Counted from the first letter of the stretch, positions 17,373 to 25,942 are shown. The stretch: DNA of 64,000 nt from Curtobacterium sp. MCJR17_020 (GCF_003234365.2 NZ_CP126260.1:2976001-3040000), one strand, 5' to 3'. Program-made: numbers and translations. The notes: generated by a model not told the origin, from the sequence alone.

Positions 17373-19199
17373 TCAGCCCTCGGTGTGGCCCAAGTTCGGC
17401 TCGAGGAGCAAGTGGGCCGTGCGGGATGCCGACGCGTGCAGCTCGAGGACGACGAGGTCGTTCCGGCCCTGGCGCAGGACCGGGCCGGGGATCGCCAGGG
17501 TCTGCTGCGGGCCGCGCGACCAGTACCGACCGAGGCAGAACCCGTTCACCCACGCGACACCCTTGCGGAAGCCGTCGAGCGACAGGTAGCGGTCGTCCAC
17601 CGCGTCGAGGTCGAACGACCCCGTGGCGAACGTCGGTCCGGCGAGCACCTCGCCGTCGGCCGGTTCCACGGCGGACAGCGCATCGAGGGCGGACGGGGCG
17701 ATCGGGTCGAGCGCCAACGGTGCCGCGGTCCAGCGCGACAGCGGGACACCGTCGACGGCGACCCCGCCGATCAGGCCCTTCGGTTCGCCGATGCGGACGC
17801 CGTAGTCGACCCGGCCCTGGTCCTCGACGAGCAGTTCGAGCGTGCCGGTCACCGGCGGCAGGACGACGGCGCGGTCGTGGTGCTCGCGCTCCAGGACGCC
17901 GACGACGACACCGTCGACGGACACGATCGCGCGGTCGCGGACCTCTTCCCCGATGGTGAGCACTCCGCCGGTGGGCAGGTCGACCTCGGCCCGGTACAGG
18001 ACGAAGCCGCTGGCTGCACAGAGGGCGTCGAACGTCGGCGGCTCGTCGTGCGCCGACCACGTCGTCAGCGTGGGCAGCAGGGAGCGGAGCGACGCGACGC
18101 GGTCGAGGCGGACGGCGAGGTCCGTGGCGGGGGCGATCCGGGCCTCCCGGTCGCCCGAACGGTCGTGGGATCCGAGGCGACCCGACCCACCCGGCTCCAT
18201 CGACGCCGGCAACGGCGGCACGGGCGCGTAGCGCTCGATGACCGCGCGGAAGGCGTGGAACTTCGACGTCGGCCGACCCGCCTCGTCGAGCGGGGCGTCG
18301 TAGTCGTACGACGTCGCGATCGGCCGGTACACGCCCTTGTCGTTCGCGCCGTTGGTGAAGCCGAAGTTCGTGCCGCCGTGGAACATGTAGATGTTCACTG
18401 AGCCGCCGGCGGCGAGCAGGACGTCGAGGTCATCGGCACTGGCGGACGCCGGTGTGGTGTGGTGGTGCTCGCCCCAGCTGTCGAACCAGCCGTCCCAGAA
18501 CTCCGAGCACATCAGGGGGCCGGTGGGCTGGGCCTGCCGCAGGCGTTCGAGGCGCGCGGCGGACCGCGAGCCGAACGAGCCCGTCTTGTGCAGCGACGGC
18601 AGCGAACCGTCCTCGAGCATCGTGCCCATCGGCTGGTCGACGCTCGTGAAGGGAACGGTCAGCCCGATCGCCCGGTGCATCTGCTCGAGCTTCTGCAGGT
18701 ACACGGGGTCGGAGCCGTACGCGCCGTACTCGTTCTCGACCTGCACGAGCACGATGGGTCCGCCGTTGTCGATCTGCCGCGGGACCAGCACCGGCGCCAA
18801 CGCCTGCAAGTACGAGGAAACTGCTGCGAGGAACCCCGGCTCGTCGCGGCGGACCCCGACGGTGCCGTCGGCGAAGAGCCAGTACGGCAGGCCGCCGTTG
18901 GTCCACTCCGCGCAGATGTAGGGGCCGGGTCGGACGATGGCGTGCATGCCCTCGGCGGCGACCAGGTCGAGGAACCGGCCGAGATCGAGCCCGCCGGTCA
19001 GGTCGAAGACGTCGGGCGACGGCGCATGCGCGTTCCAGGCGACGTAGGTCTCGATGGTGTTGAGGCCCATCAGCTTCGCCTTGCGGATCCGGTCGGCCCA
19101 CAGGTCGGGGTGCACGCGGAAGTAGTGGATCGCACCGGACAGCACGCGGTGCGGCTCGCCGTCGAGCAGGAAGTCGGTGTCGCCGATGGCGAATCGCAT
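17373..19199 (-). CDS. GH35 beta-galactosidase
   Basis: A 608-residue glycoside hydrolase of family 35 that releases terminal beta-galactose. The N-terminal TIM barrel starts directly (LLDGEPHRVLSGAIHYFR) without a signal peptide, so it acts in the cytoplasm on imported oligosaccharides. The acid/base is Glu157 in VENEYGAYG, and the nucleophile is Glu233 in CSEFWDGWF. The C-terminal 250 residues form jelly-roll domains, ending with GFRKGVAWVNGFCLGRYWSRGPQ, a common GH35 signature. It is the last gene of a permease-permease-SBP-enzyme operon, separated from the binding-protein gene by a hairpin. Confidence 0.95.
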   Translation of the reverse strand: MRFAIGDTDFLLDGEPHRVLSGAIHYFRVHPDLWADRIRKAKLMGLNTIETYVAWNAHAPSPDVFDLTGGLDLGRFLDLVAAEGMHAIVRPGPYICAEWTNGGLPYWLFADGTVGVRRDEPGFLAAVSSYLQALAPVLVPRQIDNGGPIVLVQVENEYGAYGSDPVYLQKLEQMHRAIGLTVPFTSVDQPMGTMLEDGSLPSLHKTGSFGSRSAARLERLRQAQPTGPLMCSEFWDGWFDSWGEHHHTTPASASADDLDVLLAAGGSVNIYMFHGGTNFGFTNGANDKGVYRPIATSYDYDAPLDEAGRPTSKFHAFRAVIERYAPVPPLPASMEPGGSGRLGSHDRSGDREARIAPATDLAVRLDRVASLRSLLPTLTTWSAHDEPPTFDALCAASGFVLYRAEVDLPTGGVLTIGEEVRDRAIVSVDGVVVGVLEREHHDRAVVLPPVTGTLELLVEDQGRVDYGVRIGEPKGLIGGVAVDGVPLSRWTAAPLALDPIAPSALDALSAVEPADGEVLAGPTFATGSFDLDAVDDRYLSLDGFRKGVAWVNGFCLGRYWSRGPQQTLAIPGPVLRQGRNDLVVLELHASASRTAHLLLEPNLGHTEG

Positions 19200-19220
19200 G
19201 AGATGACTCTTTCAGACAGC

Positions 19221-19251
19221 GGGGTCGTGCGGACGATGTCCGCACGACCCC
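19221..19251. terminator. 14-bp stem hairpin between SBP and GH35 genes
   Basis: Arms 19221-19234 (GGGGTCGTGCGGAC) and 19238-19251 pair perfectly over a 3-nt loop, directly downstream of the binding-protein stop. It could partly terminate transcription or protect the upstream transcript from 3' decay, which would give more binding protein than enzyme. Confidence 0.75.
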
Positions 19252-19269
19252 GGGGAGTTGGTGCCGGTG

Positions 19270-20604
19270 CTACTTGGTCGAGACCGTGAAGCCCTGGTCC
19301 TTGCCGTACTTGGCGAGGGCCTTCTGCCAGGCTTCGAGGCCGGCGTCGAGCGAGGTGCCGTTCTCGTACGCCTGACCGACGGTGTCGGCGTAGACGCTGT
19401 TCGCGTACACCTGGTACGGCAGGTAGGTGAAGTCGTTGTCCGAGGACTTCGACGCGTCGACGAGCACCTTGTTGATCTGCTGCCCACCGAAGTAGGACGG
19501 CTTCTCGTCGAGGAAGGCCGACGAGTCGAGGTCAGCGGTCGTCGAGGGGAACCCACCGGACTTCATGAAGACGCCGGTCGACTCCTTCGACGAGTTCAGC
19601 CACTTCAGGAAGCCCGCGGCGAGGGCCGGGTTCTTCGACTGCTTCATGACGACCTCGGCGCTGCCGCCGTTGTTCGCGGTCTGGGCGGTGCCGCCGTCGT
19701 AGGTCGGCATCGGGGCGACGCGCCAGTCACCCGAGGCCTGGGCGACGCCGGACTCCAGGTTGCCGGGCATCCAGGCGCCGGTGATCATCGTGGCGATCTC
19801 ACCGTTGCCGAGCTGCTTGTACCAGTCGTCGGTCCAGCCGACCGTCTTCGACAGCAGGCCCTGCTCGACGAGCTCGTTCCAGGTGCTCGTCCACTTCTTG
19901 CTGCCGGCGTCCTGCAGGTTGATCGTGACCTTGTCGCCGTCGGTGGTGAACGGGGTGCCACCGGCCTGGGCGATCATGCTCGTGGTGAAGCCGGCGTCGC
20001 CGGAGTCGGCCGCGATGTAGGCGTTCGGGTCGGCCTCGTGCAGCTTCTTCGCGGCGGCGACGTACTCGTCCCAGGTCTTCGGCACGGCGATGTCGTGCTT
20101 GTCGAAGACCGTCTTGTTGTAGAACAGCGCCATGGGGCCGGAGTCCTGGGGCAGGCCGTAGACCTTGTCGTCGATCGACACCGAGCTCCAGGTGCTCTTC
20201 GCGAACTTGTCCTCGAGCGAGTCGAAGCCGTAGCCGGACAGGTCGAGGAGCGAGTCGGACAGGGCGAACTGCGGCAGGGCGAAGTACTCGACCTGGGCGA
20301 CGTCGGGGGCGCCCGAGCCGGCCTTCACGGTGTTCTGCAGCTTGGTGTACTGGTCGGCGCCGGTGCCGGCGTTGACGAGCTTGACCTTCACCTTGGGGTA
20401 CTGCTTCTCGAACGCGGCGACCTGGGCCTTGGCGGAGGGGGTCCACGACCAGTAGGTCAGGGTGCCACCGTCCTTCAGCGCCTTGGTGATGTCGTCGGAC
20501 GAGCCACCGGAGGACGAGCCGCCGGACGCGCAGGCGGCGAGGGCGATCGTGGCGGTGACGCCGATGGCGAGGGCGCTGAGCCCGCGCCGGAGACGCTTGT
20601 TCAT
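19270..20604 (-). CDS. CUT1 sugar ABC transporter substrate-binding lipoprotein
   Basis: A 444-residue family 1 solute-binding lipoprotein. The signal begins MNKRLRRGLSALAIG and ends at a lipobox ALAAC, followed by a Gly/Ser linker. ATG 20604 is chosen over the one 15 bases upstream because AAAGG lies about 8 bases before it. Features include GGTLTYWSWTPSAKAQ and DVAQVEYFALPQF. Together with the two upstream permeases it should import the galactose-containing oligosaccharide cleaved by the GH35 enzyme downstream. Hairpins flank the gene on both sides (20655-20696 and 19221-19251). Confidence 0.92.
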   Translation of the reverse strand: MNKRLRRGLSALAIGVTATIALAACASGGSSSGGSSDDITKALKDGGTLTYWSWTPSAKAQVAAFEKQYPKVKVKLVNAGTGADQYTKLQNTVKAGSGAPDVAQVEYFALPQFALSDSLLDLSGYGFDSLEDKFAKSTWSSVSIDDKVYGLPQDSGPMALFYNKTVFDKHDIAVPKTWDEYVAAAKKLHEADPNAYIAADSGDAGFTTSMIAQAGGTPFTTDGDKVTINLQDAGSKKWTSTWNELVEQGLLSKTVGWTDDWYKQLGNGEIATMITGAWMPGNLESGVAQASGDWRVAPMPTYDGGTAQTANNGGSAEVVMKQSKNPALAAGFLKWLNSSKESTGVFMKSGGFPSTTADLDSSAFLDEKPSYFGGQQINKVLVDASKSSDNDFTYLPYQVYANSVYADTVGQAYENGTSLDAGLEAWQKALAKYGKDQGFTVSTK

Positions 20605-20654
20605 GGGGGTGCCTTTCACTTCTTCGTGGAGAGGGGGTAGGGCTGCTGTGTTCC

Positions 20655-20696
20655 GGACCGGAGGGCGCGTGGCGGGCTCGCCACGGGCCTCCCGTC
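20655..20696. repeat. family A hairpin (diverged copy) between permease and SBP genes
   Basis: The left part, with GGAGGGCGCGTGG, pairs imperfectly with CCACGGGCCTCCC on the right. It is a degenerate member of the GACGGGAGGC palindrome family lying inside the GH35 operon. Confidence 0.6.
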
Positions 20697-20703
20697 CGAC
20701 GGA

Positions 20704-21693
20704 TCAGGCCTTGACGGACCCGGCCGCGAGGCCGGACTGCCAGAAGCGCTGGAGGAAGAGGAACGCGACCACGATCGGGATGATCGTGAGGAGCGATCCC
20801 GTGACGACGAGGTTGTAGATCGGCTGCGCGCCGGACCCGGTGGCCTGGGCGTTCCACTGGTTCAGGCCGACCGTCAGGGGGTACCACTTCGGGTCGCTCA
20901 GCATGATGAGCGGCAGGAAGTAGTTGTTCCAGGTGGCGACGACCGCGAAGAGCAGGACGGTGACGACACCGGGAGCGAGCAGGCGGAGCGCGATGGTGAA
21001 GAAGATCCGGAACTCGCCGGCGCCGTCCATGCGGGCGGCCTCGAGGAGCTCGGCAGGGATCGCGTCGACCGCGTAGGTCCAGATCAGGTACATGCCGAAC
21101 GGGCTGATGAGCGACGGCAGGATGATCGACCACGGGGTGTTGGTCAGGCCGACCTGCGAGAAGAGCAGGAAGGTCGGGACCGCCAGGGCCGTGCCGGGGA
21201 CCGCGATGGCACCGAGCACGATGGCGAACACCGCGCGGCGTCCGGGGAACTGGAACTTCGCCATGCCGTAGCCGGCGACGGTCGCGAGCAGCGTGGCGCC
21301 ACCGGCACCGACGACCACGTAGAGCAGCGTGTTGCCGAACCACTGCAGGAAGATGCCGTCGTTGTACGTGACGGTGTCGACGATGTTCTGCCAGAGGTTG
21401 AAGTCCCCGCCGAACCAGAGCCCGAACGTGGAGAGCAGCGACGCCTGCGTCTTCGTGCTGTTCACGAGCAGGTAGAACAGCGGCGCGAACGAGTAGACGA
21501 CGAAGACGACCATGACGGCGGTCAGCAGGCCGGAACGCTTCGGCTTGCGTCCGTCGACGTGCTGCTCGGCCTTCCGTTCGGCCTTCCTGGAGGCCCGGGT
21601 CGAGCGGGTGCGCGGGTCGCGCTGCGTCGTGGTCGCCTCGGTGACCGTGGCCGGCCCGGCGGCGCCGGTCGCGGGGTGCTGGATGGTGCTCAT
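20704..21693 (-). CDS. CUT1 sugar ABC transporter permease (MalG-like)
   Basis: A 329-residue permease with a basic cytoplasmic tail of about 55 residues and six membrane helices. The EAA loop is LLEAARMDGAGEFRIFFTIALRLL, and the C-terminus ends in SGLAAGSVKA, as in other MalG-type subunits. Its start overlaps the upstream permease stop by 4 bases. It belongs to the importer serving the GH35 beta-galactosidase. Confidence 0.92.
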   Translation of the reverse strand: MSTIQHPATGAAGPATVTEATTTQRDPRTRSTRASRKAERKAEQHVDGRKPKRSGLLTAVMVVFVVYSFAPLFYLLVNSTKTQASLLSTFGLWFGGDFNLWQNIVDTVTYNDGIFLQWFGNTLLYVVVGAGGATLLATVAGYGMAKFQFPGRRAVFAIVLGAIAVPGTALAVPTFLLFSQVGLTNTPWSIILPSLISPFGMYLIWTYAVDAIPAELLEAARMDGAGEFRIFFTIALRLLAPGVVTVLLFAVVATWNNYFLPLIMLSDPKWYPLTVGLNQWNAQATGSGAQPIYNLVVTGSLLTIIPIVVAFLFLQRFWQSGLAAGSVKA

Positions 21694-22637
21694 CGGTTCT
21701 CCTGGCGGGTTCCGCGGACCTGGACGACGTAGGCGATCACCGCGGTGATCACGCCCATCACGATCGCGACGGTGGCCGAGTAGTTGAACTGCTGGCCACT
21801 GAAGGACAGCGAGTAGGCGTACATGTTCGGGGTGAAGGCGCTGCCGATGACGTTCGGGGCCAGGGTCTTCAGCAGGTTCGGCTCGTTGAAGAGCTGGAAG
21901 CTGCCGATGATCGAGAAGATCGTGGCGATGACCATCGGGCCGCGCAGGGCCGGGAGCTTGATCGAGAAGACCGTGCGCAGGGGGCCGGCGCCGTCGAGCT
22001 CGGCGGCCTCGTACAGCTCACCGGGGACCGTGCGGAGTGCGGCGTAGAAGATCAGCATGTTGTAGCCGAGGAACTCCCACGTGACCACGTTGCCGATGGA
22101 GGTCAGCACCCAGCTGGGGCTGAACGGCTGCAGCAGGTCGATGCCGAGCGCGTCGTTCGCCGCACCGGTCAGGCCGAACTGGTTGCCGTAGATGAAGCCC
22201 CAGATCAGGGCCGCGACGACACCGGGGACGGCGTAGGGCAGGAACACCGCGATGCGGAAGAAGCTCGTGCCCCAGAGCCGTGCACTGTCGAGGGCCAGGG
22301 CGGCCACGAGTGCGAGCCCGAGCATGATCGGCACCTGGACGACCAGGAAGATCGCGACCCGACCGAAGCCGGACCAGAACTTGGCGTCCTGGAAGAGCTG
22401 GACGTAGTTGGCGAACCAGACGAACTGGTTGCCGCCGATGAGCTGGTCGCGGAACAGGCTGAGCCACAGGGCGTAGCCGATCGGGACGATGAGCATGGCG
22501 ATCAGGACGACCACGAAGGGGCCGACGAACAGCCAGCCGGTGTAGCGCCCCCGCGCCTTGGTCCGGCGACCGGCCGGGCGGGGGGCTGCCGGCTGCGCTG
22601 CGGCTGCCTCGCCGGGCCGCGCTGCGAGCGTGCTCAT
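21690..22637 (-). CDS. CUT1 sugar ABC transporter permease (MalF-like)
   Basis: First gene (315 residues) of the GH35 operon. ATG 22637 has AAGGAG 6 bases upstream; the longer open frame starting inside the operator palindrome is spurious. The N-terminus is Ala/Pro/Arg-rich and cytoplasmic, followed by six helices. The EAA loop reads LYEAAELDGAGPLRTVFSIKLP. The divergent lacI gene and the operator at 22721-22736 indicate repression by that regulator. Confidence 0.92.
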   Translation of the reverse strand: MSTLAARPGEAAAAQPAAPRPAGRRTKARGRYTGWLFVGPFVVVLIAMLIVPIGYALWLSLFRDQLIGGNQFVWFANYVQLFQDAKFWSGFGRVAIFLVVQVPIMLGLALVAALALDSARLWGTSFFRIAVFLPYAVPGVVAALIWGFIYGNQFGLTGAANDALGIDLLQPFSPSWVLTSIGNVVTWEFLGYNMLIFYAALRTVPGELYEAAELDGAGPLRTVFSIKLPALRGPMVIATIFSIIGSFQLFNEPNLLKTLAPNVIGSAFTPNMYAYSLSFSGQQFNYSATVAIVMGVITAVIAYVVQVRGTRQENR

Positions 22638-22720
22638 GTGACTCCTTCGTCTGCTGCGTTCGGGTGTCCGGTGTCTCGGTCGCGGCCCGGGCCCGGTGAC
22701 GGGCGCTCTGGCGGTCGCAG

Positions 22721-22736
22721 ATGTTGACGTCAACAT
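22721..22736. promoter_or_regulatory. LacI-type operator ATGTTGACGTCAACAT
   Basis: A perfect 16-bp palindrome centred on CG in the region between the GH35 operon and its lacI gene. A weaker relative sharing the CGTCAACAT half lies at 22756-22771, 35 bp away. Two sites on one face would suit cooperative binding and autoregulation. Confidence 0.85.
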
Positions 22737-22755
22737 CGAACGTCAGGACGATAGC

Positions 22756-22771
22756 ATGGCAACGTCAACAT
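22756..22771. promoter_or_regulatory. second, imperfect LacI-type half-site operator
   Basis: ATGGCAACGTCAACAT matches the upstream palindrome at 13 of 16 positions, with one perfect half (CGTCAACAT). It is probably a weaker site for the same repressor. Confidence 0.6.
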
Positions 22772-22828
22772 GCGCTAGCGTCCGGGAACGCAGACTGCGT
22801 GATCCCGCAACGGAAGGAGCTCGAGCCG

Positions 22829-23863
22829 ATGACGACCGAGTCCCCCGCCGGCACCCGCCGCTCCCCCTCGATGGCCGCCGTCGCCGACGCCGCCGGGGTC
22901 TCGATGCAGACCGTCTCGCGCGTCGCCCGCGGGTTCGACAACGTCAGCCCGGACACCCGCGACCGCGTGCAGCGCGCGATGGACACCCTGGGCTACCGGC
23001 CCAACCGTGCCGCACGGGCCCTGCGATCCGGACGCTTCCGCACCATCGGCGTGATCATGTTCACGCTCGCGTCCTTCGGCAACATGCGCACGCTCGAGGC
23101 GATCGCCGACGCCGCCGGTACCGCCGACTTCACGATCACCCTGCTGCCGATGGCCTCGCGCACCGAAGAGGGCGTGCGCTCCGCGTTCTCCCGCCTGCAC
23201 GAACAGGCCGTCGACGGCGTCGTGATCATCATCGAGTCGCACATCATCGACACGGCCGAGGTGGTGCTGCCCGACGGTGTGCCCATGGTCATCATCGACT
23301 CCACCGGCAGCACCGACCACCCCGCGATCGACACCGACCAGACCGACGGCGCGCGCCAGGCCACCCAGCACCTGCTCGACCTCGGCCACGAGACGGTCTG
23401 GCACGTCGCCGGACCGACCTCGTCGTACTCCGCCGCACGCCGGTTGGCCGCGTGGCAGGACACCCTCGAGCGCGCCGGTCGACACGTCCCGCCGGTGTTC
23501 CACGGCGGGTGGAGCACCGACTCCGGCTACCGTGCCGGCCTCACCATCGCCGCACGCCCGGACATCACCGCCGTCTTCGCCGCCAACGACCAGACCGCGC
23601 TCGGGGTGCTCCGCGCCGCGCACGAGTTCGGGCGACCCGTGCCGTCGTCGCTCAGCGTGGTGGGGTTCGACGACTCCCCCGAGTCCGACTCCTTCTGGCC
23701 GCCGCTCACCACCGTGCACCAGTCCTTCGACGAGGTCGGGCGCCGAGCCGTCGCGAACCTGCTCGCCCAGATCGGCGGCGAGTCCGTGTCCTCCGCCCCC
23801 GACCTGGTGCCCGTGCGCCTGGTCGAGCGGTCGAGCACCGCGCCCCCGCCCGCCGCGCGCTGA
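22829..23863 (+). CDS. LacI-family transcriptional regulator of the GH35 locus
   Basis: A 344-residue LacI-family repressor. ATG 22829 is supported by AGGAG 9 bases upstream and by the helix-turn-helix (MAAVADAAGVSMQTVSRVARG) beginning about residue 14. The hinge is PNRAARALRSGRF; the effector domain follows. It differs from the regulator at 4188, and its nearby operator (GTTGACGTCAAC core) is different too, so the two loci are controlled separately. It is divergent from the permease operon it most likely controls, probably with a galactoside as inducer. Its last codons lie in a 30-bp tandem duplication. Confidence 0.93.
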   Translation: MTTESPAGTRRSPSMAAVADAAGVSMQTVSRVARGFDNVSPDTRDRVQRAMDTLGYRPNRAARALRSGRFRTIGVIMFTLASFGNMRTLEAIADAAGTADFTITLLPMASRTEEGVRSAFSRLHEQAVDGVVIIIESHIIDTAEVVLPDGVPMVIIDSTGSTDHPAIDTDQTDGARQATQHLLDLGHETVWHVAGPTSSYSAARRLAAWQDTLERAGRHVPPVFHGGWSTDSGYRAGLTIAARPDITAVFAANDQTALGVLRAAHEFGRPVPSSLSVVGFDDSPESDSFWPPLTTVHQSFDEVGRRAVANLLAQIGGESVSSAPDLVPVRLVERSSTAPPPAAR

Positions 23864-23897
23864 CGCGCTGCGCCCCCGCCCGCCGCGCGCTGACGCG
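23841..23897 (+). repeat. 30-bp tandem duplication across the lacI stop codon
   Basis: A 27-bp unit (23841-23867) recurs unchanged at 23871-23897, a period of 30 bp. The unit includes the last codons and the TGA of the regulator gene. Because 30 is a multiple of three, the second copy supplies a second in-frame TGA at 23891-23893. Confidence 0.9.
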
Positions 23898-23923
23898 GCC
23901 CGGCCGCGGGTCGCTGGCCGCGC

Positions 23924-23995
23924 CCCGAGACTCGCGGTGAGCGACCGATCTTGCGACCGCGGGCGCGAGAAGTGTCGCCCAGGCCGAGACTCGGC
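23924..23995. repeat. family B repeat (copy 2)
   Basis: A repeat of about 70 bp bounded by GAGACTCG motifs. From GTGAGCGAC onwards it matches the copy at 24087-24159 with only two differences over about 60 bp. It follows the lacI gene. Confidence 0.85.
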
Positions 23996-24013
23996 CCGCA
24001 ATCCCTGGACCCA

Positions 24014-24059
24014 CCGGACGGGAGGCACGGTGCCAGCTCGCCACGGGCCTCCCGTCCGG
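24014..24059. repeat. family A palindrome
   Basis: CCGGACGGGAGGC (24014-24026) pairs perfectly with 24047-24059, with further partial pairing inside. It lies between two family B copies in a 397-base stretch without genes, between the convergent lacI and GH51 genes. Confidence 0.85.
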
Positions 24060-24086
24060 CGGACGGCCGAGTCTCGGGCACGCCAC

Positions 24087-24159
24087 GCCGAGACTCGGGG
24101 TGAGCGACCGATCTCGCGGCCGCGGGCGCGAGAAGTGTCGCCCAGGCCGAGACTCGGCC
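24087..24159. repeat. family B repeat (copy 3)
   Basis: Near-identical to the copy at 23924-23995. Its ends, CCGAGACTCGG, are themselves palindromic. It follows the family A palindrome in the same gene-free stretch. Confidence 0.85.
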
Positions 24160-24185
24160 CCGCCGCGCGCCAGCGCACGAACGAG

Positions 24186-24221
24186 CAGAGGACGTCGGGC
24201 GCGAGCGCCCGACGTCCTCTG
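24186..24221. terminator. 17-bp stem hairpin at the 3' end of the GH51 gene
   Basis: Arms 24186-24202 (CAGAGGACGTCGGGCGC) and 24205-24221 are perfect complements over a very short loop, about 40 bases beyond the GH51 stop. It is the strongest terminator-like element for that gene and is read equally well from the lacI side. Confidence 0.8.
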
Positions 24222-24260
24222 TGCTCACTCGACGCCCGCCGCAGCGCACGCCGAGGCGTC

Positions 24261-25766
24261 TCAGCCGATCGACACGGCGGTCCAGGACACGGGCGGCAGC
24301 TCGATCGTGATGGTGTCGCCGTCGCGGCTGACCGTCTCGTTCGTGCGGAGCCCGACGCGCTCGGTGGACGAGAGGTCGTTGACGGCGTGGATGTCGTCGT
24401 CCCAGACGCCCTCGGCACGGACGTCGCCCGAGGCCGCCAGGCCCGCGAGGTCGATCGTGACGGTGGTCGACTCGGACGGGTGGCGGTTGATCAGGAAGAC
24501 CGCTGCCTTGCCGTCCTCGGTCACGGTGGCGGCCGAGTCCACGACCGGCACCTCGCCGTACTTGCCGCCGTCGACGGTGTCACCCGAGGACTTGACCTGC
24601 AGCGATGTGCCGTTCGCCAGGCGCGACGTCACCGAGAACGGGAAGAACGTCGTCTGGCGCCAGGCCGGGCCGCCGGGCTCGGTCATGATCGGGCCGATGA
24701 CGTTGACGAGCTGCGCGAGCGAGGCCGAGGCGACGCGGTCCGCGTGGCGGAGCAGCGAGATGAGGAGTCCACCCACGACGACGGCGTCGGCGACGGTGTA
24801 GACGTCCTCGAGCAGGCGCGGGGCGACCGGCCAGTCCTGGAGCGTGAACTCCTTCTGCATCTCGTTCCACTTGGTGATGGACCAGACGTTCCACTCGTCG
24901 AACGAGATGTCGATGCGCTTGTCGGACTTCTTCTGTGCCTGCACGTGGTCGGCGGCGGTGGTGACCGTCTTGATGAAGTGGTCCATGTTGACGCCGGCGG
25001 CGAGGAACGACGGCAGGTCGTCGCCCTCTTCGTAGTAGGCGTGCGCGGAGATGTAGTCCACGTCGTCGTAGGTGTGCTCGAGGACGGTGCGCTCCCACTC
25101 GCCGAACGTCGGCATCGACGCTCCGGACGAACCGCAGGCGACCAGCTCGAGGTCGGGCTGGATCTGGCGCATGGCCTTCGCGGTCATCGCGGCGAGCTTG
25201 CCGTAGTCCTCGGCGTTCTTGTGGCCGAGCTGCCACGGGCCGTCCATCTCGTTGCCGAGGCACCACATCTTGATGGCGAAGGGCTCCTGGCGCCCGTTGG
25301 ACTTGCGGTACTCGGACAGTGCGGTGCCGGCGTCGATGTTCGCGTACTCGAGCAGCTCGATCGCCTCGGCGGTGCCACGTGTGCCGAGGTTCACGGCGAG
25401 CATGAGCTCCGAACCGACCTGGTCGAGCCAGTGCTGGAACTCGTGCAGGCCGACCTCGTTCGTCTCGGTCGAGTGCCAGGCCAGGTCGAGGCGCTTCGGA
25501 CGCTGCTCGACGGGGCCGACGCCGTCCTCCCACTTGTAGCCGGAGACGAAGTTGCCGCCGGGGTAGCGGATGGCGGAGACGCCGAGTTCCTTGACGAGCT
25601 CGACGACGTCCTTCCGGAAACCGTGCTCGTCGGCGGTCTCGTGCGCGGGCTCGTGGATGCCGTCGTAGACGTGGCGGCCGAGGTGCTCGACGAACCCGCC
25701 GAACAGGCGACGTCGCACCGGCCCCACGGTGAACGCGGCGTCGAGGACGAGGTGTGTGCGGGGCAT
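24261..25766 (-). CDS. GH51 alpha-L-arabinofuranosidase
   Basis: A 501-residue intracellular enzyme that removes alpha-L-arabinofuranosyl residues from arabinan, arabinoxylan or arabinogalactan fragments. Its length is that of typical GH51 proteins. The acid/base is Glu173 in CLGNEMDGPWQ, and the nucleophile is Glu291 in SFDEWNVWS. The FGGFVEHLGRHVYDGI and RYPGGNFVSGYKWEDG segments are classic for the family. There is no signal peptide. It is divergent from a CUT1 importer operon, and the shared upstream region has two LacI-type operators. Confidence 0.96.
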   Translation of the reverse strand: MPRTHLVLDAAFTVGPVRRRLFGGFVEHLGRHVYDGIHEPAHETADEHGFRKDVVELVKELGVSAIRYPGGNFVSGYKWEDGVGPVEQRPKRLDLAWHSTETNEVGLHEFQHWLDQVGSELMLAVNLGTRGTAEAIELLEYANIDAGTALSEYRKSNGRQEPFAIKMWCLGNEMDGPWQLGHKNAEDYGKLAAMTAKAMRQIQPDLELVACGSSGASMPTFGEWERTVLEHTYDDVDYISAHAYYEEGDDLPSFLAAGVNMDHFIKTVTTAADHVQAQKKSDKRIDISFDEWNVWSITKWNEMQKEFTLQDWPVAPRLLEDVYTVADAVVVGGLLISLLRHADRVASASLAQLVNVIGPIMTEPGGPAWRQTTFFPFSVTSRLANGTSLQVKSSGDTVDGGKYGEVPVVDSAATVTEDGKAAVFLINRHPSESTTVTIDLAGLAASGDVRAEGVWDDDIHAVNDLSSTERVGLRTNETVSRDGDTITIELPPVSWTAVSIG

Positions 25767-25861
25767 GGATCTCCTTCGATCGTGCGAGAGCGGGTACTGC
25801 GGGTCGTGCGGTGCGCGTACTCGGTCCGGCGCCAGGGGTAGCGAAGCGGACCGTCACGAAA

Positions 25862-25873
25862 GTGAGCGCTCAC
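25862..25873. promoter_or_regulatory. LacI-type operator GTGAGCGCTCAC (GH51 side)
   Basis: A perfect 12-bp palindrome, identical to the core of the operator at 5327-5340. It lies about 95 bases upstream of the GH51 start codon. Confidence 0.8.
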
Positions 25874-25942
25874 CTGACCGAAACGCTACCGGGTTCCACG
25901 GCGACGCGAAAGGGGTGGCGGATGATCTTCGCGAGCGCTAAT

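Noticed and set aside
22721..22828. Upstream ATG starts for the lacI gene and the permease on opposite strands, both reading MLTSTS
   Set aside because: Both ATGs come from the symmetrical operator ATGTTGACGTCAACAT itself. Good ribosome-binding sites and family alignment place the true starts at 22829 and 22637.
9388..24159. Family B copies as a CRISPR array
   Set aside because: Only three copies exist, two of them close together without regular spacers, and no cas genes are present.
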